NCBI GenBank assembly: GCA_005878515.1
Contig: VBLZ01000004.1
Location: 1-9,474 of the forward strand
Reading direction: 5' to 3'
DNA length: 9,474 nt
Source of the DNA: Methanobacteriota archaeon
GTDB taxonomy: Archaea; Thermoplasmatota; Thermoplasmata; RBG-16-68-12
The translations under genes were made by a program, and so were the position numbers. Below the pieces are notes generated by a model. That model was given only the letters and a program-made list of their open reading frames with translations, searched no databases and was not told the DNA's origin. This document shows positions 6,704 through 9,474 of the stretch, piece after piece (positions within the stretch are counted from its first letter, which is position 1; each line of letters opens with the position of its first letter).

Positions 6704-7986
6704 CCAGGACCTCGTTGGAGGCTCTCGACAATCTGCCGGACGATTTCCGTGCGTGTCCCCTCGGGGAGGGAGCGTAGGCGTTCGGTGGGACCGTGGAGGA
6801 ACCGGTTCACCAAACGAGTCGCGAGCTTGTCCACGACGGCGCGATCTCCCTCGGAGAGATCCGGGAGTCGGGCCAACGTCGCCTCCACCTCGTGCCGCCG
6901 GACCGCTTCCGCTTTGCGTCTGAGGACGGCAATGTCCACCGACGCGGCCGGGCGCAACGATTCGATCATGCGTTGCGCCTCCCCCCGGATTCGGTGCTCG
7001 ACCCGGGCCTGGGCGCTCGGTGACGGAGGCCGCTGACCCCAGGGCGCGAGTCCATCCAAATCCACCACGTGAACGCCCGCGAGGGTGCGACAGCTCGGAT
7101 CGACATTCCGGGGAAACCCAAGGTCGATGAGCCAGATCGGCCGACCCTCGCGTCGACGGATTGCGGCGCGGAGCATCTGTGGGGTGATGAGCGGGTGTCG
7201 GACCGCGGTCGCGGCGAGGACGATATCGGCTTCGGTGAGAACCTTCCGAAGATCCGCCAGCGGGACGGCCTTCCCGCCAAGGGCTTCTGCCAGCCCGCGG
7301 GCCCGCGCGAAATTCCGATTCAGGATGCGGATCTCGGCGCGCGGCCGGAGACTCTTGGCGGCGATGCGTGCCATCTTCCCTGTCCCAATCAGTGCGACGA
7401 TTCGATTCTCGATCGGAACGACGGCCTCGAGGAATCGAACGGCGGCGTGACTCGCGGACGCGTCGGCGACAGAGACGCCCGCGAGCCTCCGGATCCGGGA
7501 AGCGCTCCGGGCAGCGTGAAGGAATGAATCGGCCAGGGGCCCGCGTGCCGAGGCCCGGGCCGGTCGCTGTCGTGGGGCGTTCCGGACCTGCGCGGCCACC
7601 TGCTCTTCGCCTTCGGCAAGCGAGTCCAGACCGCTGGCGACGCGCAGAAGATGCGCCGCGGCATCACGGTCTTCGAGGACGTACAGTAGATGCTCGTCCT
7701 CGGAGACGCCGAGGGCTCTCAGAACGGCTTCGCAGGCCCGTCGAGGGGCCTCCGTGAGCATGTATACTTCGACTCGGTTGCACGTCGTCAGCAGGACGAG
7801 GTCGGACCAGGGACTGGTGCGTCCGCCGGCCTTCCGAAGCGACGCATAGGAGGCTTTGCCGAGTAGCCGCTCGCGCACGTCGAGGCTCGAGGTGCGATGG
7901 TTTGTGCCGATTACGAGGAGGTGTCGCGCGACAAGGGGTCTGACCCCATCAGAAGGACCCGGAGATGAAAGCGCCTCGCGACTCAT
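6700..7986 (-). CDS. hemA: Glutamyl-tRNA reductase HemA
   Basis: HemA reduces the glutamate on charged tRNA-Glu to glutamate-1-semialdehyde with NADPH. This is the first committed and usually rate-controlling step of the C5 pathway. The protein has 428 residues. IGTNHRTSSLDVRE (26-39) and LTTCNRVEVY, with the catalytic Cys69, form the catalytic domain. GLDSLAEGEEQV (119-130) follows, then an NADPH Rossmann motif, ALIGTGKMA (198-206). A C-terminal helical dimerisation domain runs from about residue 325. Homologues usually begin about five residues before the IGxNH motif, so residues 1-20 are an extension. No in-frame alternative start lies between codon 1 and that motif, and the promoter box is well placed for the ATG at 7984-7986. 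The extension contains a perfect DNA palindrome. It is the first gene of the heme operon. Confidence 0.97.
   Translation of the reverse strand: MSREALSSPGPSDGVRPLVARHLLVIGTNHRTSSLDVRERLLGKASYASLRKAGGRTSPWSDLVLLTTCNRVEVYMLTEAPRRACEAVLRALGVSEDEHLLYVLEDRDAAAHLLRVASGLDSLAEGEEQVAAQVRNAPRQRPARASARGPLADSFLHAARSASRIRRLAGVSVADASASHAAVRFLEAVVPIENRIVALIGTGKMARIAAKSLRPRAEIRILNRNFARARGLAEALGGKAVPLADLRKVLTEADIVLAATAVRHPLITPQMLRAAIRRREGRPIWLIDLGFPRNVDPSCRTLAGVHVVDLDGLAPWGQRPPSPSAQARVEHRIRGEAQRMIESLRPAASVDIAVLRRKAEAVRRHEVEATLARLPDLSEGDRAVVDKLATRLVNRFLHGPTERLRSLPEGTRTEIVRQIVESLQRGPG
7935..7947. repeat. Perfect 13-bp inverted repeat inside the 5' end of hemA
   Basis: GGGGTC-T-GACCCC has six-base perfect arms around a single base. 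It covers codons 14-17 of hemA, within the non-conserved N-terminal extension. It could be a protein-binding site, a short repetitive element, or chance in GC-rich coding DNA. Confidence 0.45.
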
Positions 7987-8015
7987 TGGCCTCGCGACAG
8001 GTCCGACCCGACGAG

Positions 8016-8025
8016 CCTATAAGAA
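8016..8025 (-). promoter_or_regulatory. Candidate TATA box of the heme operon promoter
   Basis: TTCTTATAGG on the minus strand ends 30 bases before the A of the hemA ATG. With archaeal spacing of about 25 bases from TATA centre to start site, transcription would begin near 7995. That leaves a leader of roughly nine bases. A weak GAGG (7990-7993) sits in that leader. It is the best AT-rich element of this kind close to hemA and is well placed for the whole eight-gene operon. Confidence 0.6.
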
Positions 8026-8045
8026 CGTGTGCGCAGACGATTCAC

Positions 8046-8056
8046 ATCATAATGAT
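8046..8056. promoter_or_regulatory. AT-rich palindrome upstream of the hemA promoter, candidate operator
   Basis: ATCAT-A-ATGAT is a perfect 11-bp palindrome in an otherwise GC-rich 203-base gap. Its centre is about 30 bases upstream of the TATA-box centre. The plus-strand stretch ATAATGATAA resembles part of the bacterial Fur box and is similar to metal-regulator operators in general. An iron- or heme-responsive regulator site is a plausible inference, not shown. It could alternatively act as a second, more distal TATA element. Confidence 0.4.
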
Positions 8057-8189
8057 AACTTCGGCGGAACAGGACGGTTTGACGTGACCGGTTGAGCGAC
8101 GGCCTCGACCGGGGCCACGAGGATCTTGCGCCCCGCCCATCGATCGCACTCTCTGCGTAGTTCCGAAAGTCAGCGCCGGCTCCGACACG

Positions 8190-8357
8190 TCAGGTCTTGC
8201 GGTGCACGGAGACCAGGTGCTGAACGTATCCAACGAAGCCTCCTGCGGACATGTAGTTCTCCGGGTTTCGGAAGAACGGGCATCCCAGCGCCGCGGACAC
8301 GGCGCCCACCGCGATGAACGCGAGGAACCCGATCGCCTTCCAGTTCGGACGCTTCAT
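8190..8357 (-). CDS. Small hypothetical protein with one membrane segment
   Basis: I do not recognise this 55-residue protein. It begins MKRPNWK, a positively charged N-terminus, followed by a hydrophobic segment at about residues 8-25 (IGFLAFIAVGAVSAALG). Cys26 then starts a short polar tail of about 30 residues with several aromatics and a basic end (VHRKT). This pattern fits a single-pass membrane protein with a small exposed tail. ALGC before the tail is not a good lipobox, so a lipoprotein is possible but not favoured. The ATG at 8355-8357 is preferred because GGTGA ends two bases upstream and a TATA-like AATGATATC lies about 26-35 bases upstream. An in-frame ATG at 8388-8390 would add 11 residues but lies within that TATA-like stretch. 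The gene stands alone between tRNA-Val and the heme operon, separated from hemA by about 200 bases, so a link to heme is unproven. Confidence 0.6.
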   Translation of the reverse strand: MKRPNWKAIGFLAFIAVGAVSAALGCPFFRNPENYMSAGGFVGYVQHLVSVHRKT

Positions 8358-8382
8358 CGTCACCCCGAATTCCGCGCGAGCA

Positions 8383-8392
8383 GATATCATTT
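8383..8392 (-). promoter_or_regulatory. Candidate TATA box of the small membrane-protein gene
   Basis: AAATGATATC on the minus strand is AT-rich against a GC-rich background and ends 26 bases before the ATG at 8357. This is close to the geometry seen upstream of hemA and of the tRNA, and it predicts a leaderless or very short-leader transcript. Confidence 0.4.
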
Positions 8393-8415
8393 GCGGGTTT
8401 CGACTCGAATGGCAG

Positions 8416-8488
8416 TGGGCTCGACCGGATTCGAACCGGTGACCTTCGCCATGTCAAGGCGATGTCATAGCCACTAGACCACGAGCCC
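8416..8488 (-). tRNA. tRNA-Val, anticodon GAC
   Basis: This 73-base cloverleaf folds cleanly. The acceptor GGGCTCG pairs with CGAGCCC (7 bp). The D arm reads GTC-loop-GAC. The anticodon stem TCGCC/GGCGA encloses the loop TTGACAT, giving anticodon GAC at 8453-8455. The variable region has five bases, and the T stem ACCGG/CCGGT encloses TTCGAAT. The discriminator is A (8416), as expected for tRNA-Val. The CCA end is not encoded, since the next bases are CTG, so it must be added enzymatically. There is no intron. The sequence GTGGTCTAGTGGCTATGAC through the D arm is the archaeal/eukaryotic style rather than the bacterial AGCTCAG style. This is the best single clue to an archaeal host. Confidence 0.97.
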
Positions 8489-8490
8489 GC

Positions 8491-8511
8491 GCCGCGGCCT
8501 AACCCCGCGGC
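8491..8511. repeat. GC-rich inverted repeat just upstream of tRNA-Val
   Basis: GCCGCGG and CCGCGGC (7 bp, perfect) flank a seven-base loop between the candidate TATA box and the tRNA. If transcribed it would form a hairpin at the edge of the tRNA leader. In GC-rich DNA it may be chance. Confidence 0.35.
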
Positions 8512-8514
8512 TCG

Positions 8515-8520
8515 CTTAAG
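8515..8520 (-). promoter_or_regulatory. Candidate TATA box of the tRNA-Val promoter
   Basis: CTTAAG on the minus strand ends 27 bases upstream of the first tRNA base. It is preceded by a purine-rich GGAGAAAGT stretch that could serve as the TFB recognition element. Position and composition fit an archaeal tRNA promoter. Confidence 0.5.
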
Positions 8521-8600
8521 ACTTTCTCCGCCTACTCCTTGGCGCCCACAGAATCGTGAGCAAGTTCGCCCGACGTCCGACTTGGGTTCGTCGGGATCTG

Positions 8601-9200
8601 TTACGCTCGCAACGCCCGCAGCGCCGCGGCCGCCGCCCGCGCGACGGATTTCCGAGGATCGTGAGTTGCCTTCTCCAGCGCGCGTGCGGCCCGTCGGTCC
8701 CCGATCGCTCCGAGCGCCGTTGCGGACGCCTGACGCACATACCATTGCGGGTCGTCGAGCGCGCGGACGAGAGCCGGAACGGCTCGAGGGTCTTCGAAAT
8801 TCCCGAGGACGCCCGCGGCAGTCAAGCGCACTCCACCGGATTCGTCCTCGAGGAGGCGCGCGATCTTTGGCACGGCGTCCATCGCTTCGAGCCGCAGCAA
8901 TGCGATCATCGCAGCCCGCCGCACGGTCATCGCGGGATCCGCGAGCGCGCGGATCAGTCGCGAGACGGCCCGGGAATCCGCGATCCGGCCGAGTGCATCG
9001 GCCGCTCCCGAGCGCTCGGTCGCGGTCCGCGAGCTTTCCAGGGTTTGGAGGAGAGGCGGGACTGCAATCGGGCCCAAACGGGCGAGGAGGACCACGGCTC
9101 GGTTGCGGGCCGTCAGGTACCGCCAACGGAGGGCGGGAAGGAGCAGCTCGAGGCTCCCCATGTCACGGCGTCGGACGAGGACCTCGGCGCGACGAAGCAC
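8601..9200 (-). CDS. HEAT-repeat protein (PBS-lyase-type HEAT repeats)
   Basis: The 199-residue protein is built almost wholly from about five helical repeats of roughly 31 residues, near 44-76, 77-107, 108-137, 138-168 and 169-199. A typical unit is AVPALVRALDDPQWYVRQAS followed by ATALGAIGD: an Ala-Val-Pro-x-Leu first helix, an Asp-Pro turn and a VRxxAAxALG second helix. Such repeats form a curved scaffold for protein binding. No catalytic residues, signal peptide or membrane segment are seen, so function cannot be named beyond adaptor or scaffold; bilin-lyase activity should not be assumed from the repeat name. The GTG at 9198-9200 is the first start codon after the upstream stop; ATG at 9159-9161 is an alternative. 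The gene follows the PfpI-family gene by about 40 bases and may be co-transcribed with it. Confidence 0.85.
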   Translation of the reverse strand: MLRRAEVLVRRRDMGSLELLLPALRWRYLTARNRAVVLLARLGPIAVPPLLQTLESSRTATERSGAADALGRIADSRAVSRLIRALADPAMTVRRAAMIALLRLEAMDAVPKIARLLEDESGGVRLTAAGVLGNFEDPRAVPALVRALDDPQWYVRQASATALGAIGDRRAARALEKATHDPRKSVARAAAAALRALRA

Positions 9201-9239
9201 GCTCCGCCAATCCGCCGGAGCGCGGACCGTCGACGACGC

Positions 9240-9474
9240 TCACTTCGTCAAGGCGGAGACGATGGCCCGGCAGAACGCCGGAAGATCGTCGGGGAAACGC
9301 GACGTGATGAGGTTCCCGTCGACCACACATTCCTCGTCGACCCAGTGCGCGCCCGCGTTCAGACAGTCGTCTCGTACGCTTGCGTACGAGGTCATCCGGC
9401 GGCCTTTGACGATCCCCGCGCTAATCGGCACCCAAGCCGCGTGGCAGATCGCTGCAACGACTTTGCGACCTTCG
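9240..9474 (-). CDS. PfpI/DJ-1 superfamily protein, C-terminal part, 5' end beyond window
   Basis: The frame is open from the window edge to the TGA at 9240-9242, giving about 77 residues. The first complete codons read EGRKVVAAICHAAW. AICHA is the nucleophile elbow of the PfpI subfamily, with the catalytic Cys encoded at 9444-9446 and its neighbouring His. SAGIVKGRRMTSY, AGAHWVDEECVVDGNLITSR and DDLPAFCRAIVSAL match the usual C-terminal course of these intracellular protease/deglycase-like proteins. The apparent GTG start at 9429-9431 is an internal Val. About 100 N-terminal residues, including the usual active-site Glu, are not in view. Members are reported as stress-protective hydrolases or glyoxalase/deglycase-type enzymes; the exact activity here is open. 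Cytosolic location is likely. Confidence 0.92.
   Translation of the reverse strand, partial: EGRKVVAAICHAAWVPISAGIVKGRRMTSYASVRDDCLNAGAHWVDEECVVDGNLITSRFPDDLPAFCRAIVSALTK

Noticed and set aside
5573..7036. 487-codon plus-strand open frame
   Set aside because: It lies antisense to hemD, hemC and hemA, all of which have complete catalytic motifs. No family resemblance is seen in the plus-strand product.
8042..8233. 63-codon minus-strand frame between hemA and the small membrane gene
   Set aside because: It overlaps the end of the small membrane gene and the AT-rich promoter palindrome, with no ribosome site or recognisable feature.
8170..9126. 318-codon minus-strand frame running through the tRNA
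   Set aside because: It reads across a well-formed tRNA-Val and out of frame through the HEAT-repeat gene, with low-complexity Arg/Gly/Pro content.
9240..9431. A complete 63-residue protein starting at GTG 9429-9431
   Set aside because: The frame continues upstream to the window edge with the PfpI nucleophile motif AICHA, so the GTG is an internal Val.
1..9474. CRISPR array, insertion sequence, prophage, toxin-antitoxin or defence genes
   Set aside because: No spaced direct repeats, transposase or integrase motifs, or defence-type domains were seen on either strand by reading.

Overview
The window is GC-rich and every supported gene lies on the minus strand, so it is described here in the minus direction, from high to low coordinates. 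It looks archaeal. The tRNA-Val(GAC) has an archaeal-type D arm and no encoded CCA. TATA-like boxes sit about 26-30 bases upstream of the first base of hemA, of a small membrane-peptide gene and of the tRNA. The combination of a glutamyl-tRNA (C5) heme route with HemE, HemH and a HemQ/chlorite-dismutase-like protein is known from Thermoplasmata-type lineages, so a high-GC member of that group is my best guess. That placement is inference and has not been tested by any search.

Layout. From 9474 to 8601 lie the C-terminal part of a PfpI/DJ-1-family protein, cut by the window edge, and then a protein of about five HEAT repeats. From 8520 to 8416 lie a tRNA promoter and tRNA-Val(GAC). From 8392 to 8190 lies a 55-residue single-membrane-segment peptide with a candidate promoter of its own. 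From 8056 to 7987 lie an AT-rich palindrome and the TATA-like promoter of the heme cluster.

From 7986 to the left edge runs a compact heme-biosynthesis operon: hemA, hemC, hemD, hemB, hemQ, hemL, hemE and hemH. Every junction is overlapping, abutting or at most 10 bases long, and most have a clear Shine-Dalgarno sequence inside the preceding gene. HemA and HemL turn glutamyl-tRNA into 5-aminolevulinate. HemB, HemC and HemD build uroporphyrinogen III, and HemE decarboxylates it to coproporphyrinogen III. HemH (metal insertion) and HemQ (coproheme decarboxylation) point to the coproporphyrin-dependent end of the pathway.

The only step of that pathway not visible is oxidation of coproporphyrinogen III, usually by HemY/CgoX. 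Its gene may lie beyond base 1. I see no CRISPR array, insertion sequence, phage gene or defence system. The most useful leads are the archaeal coproporphyrin-type heme operon itself, the palindrome in its promoter region, the palindrome inside the extended start of hemA, and the unrecognised small membrane peptide.
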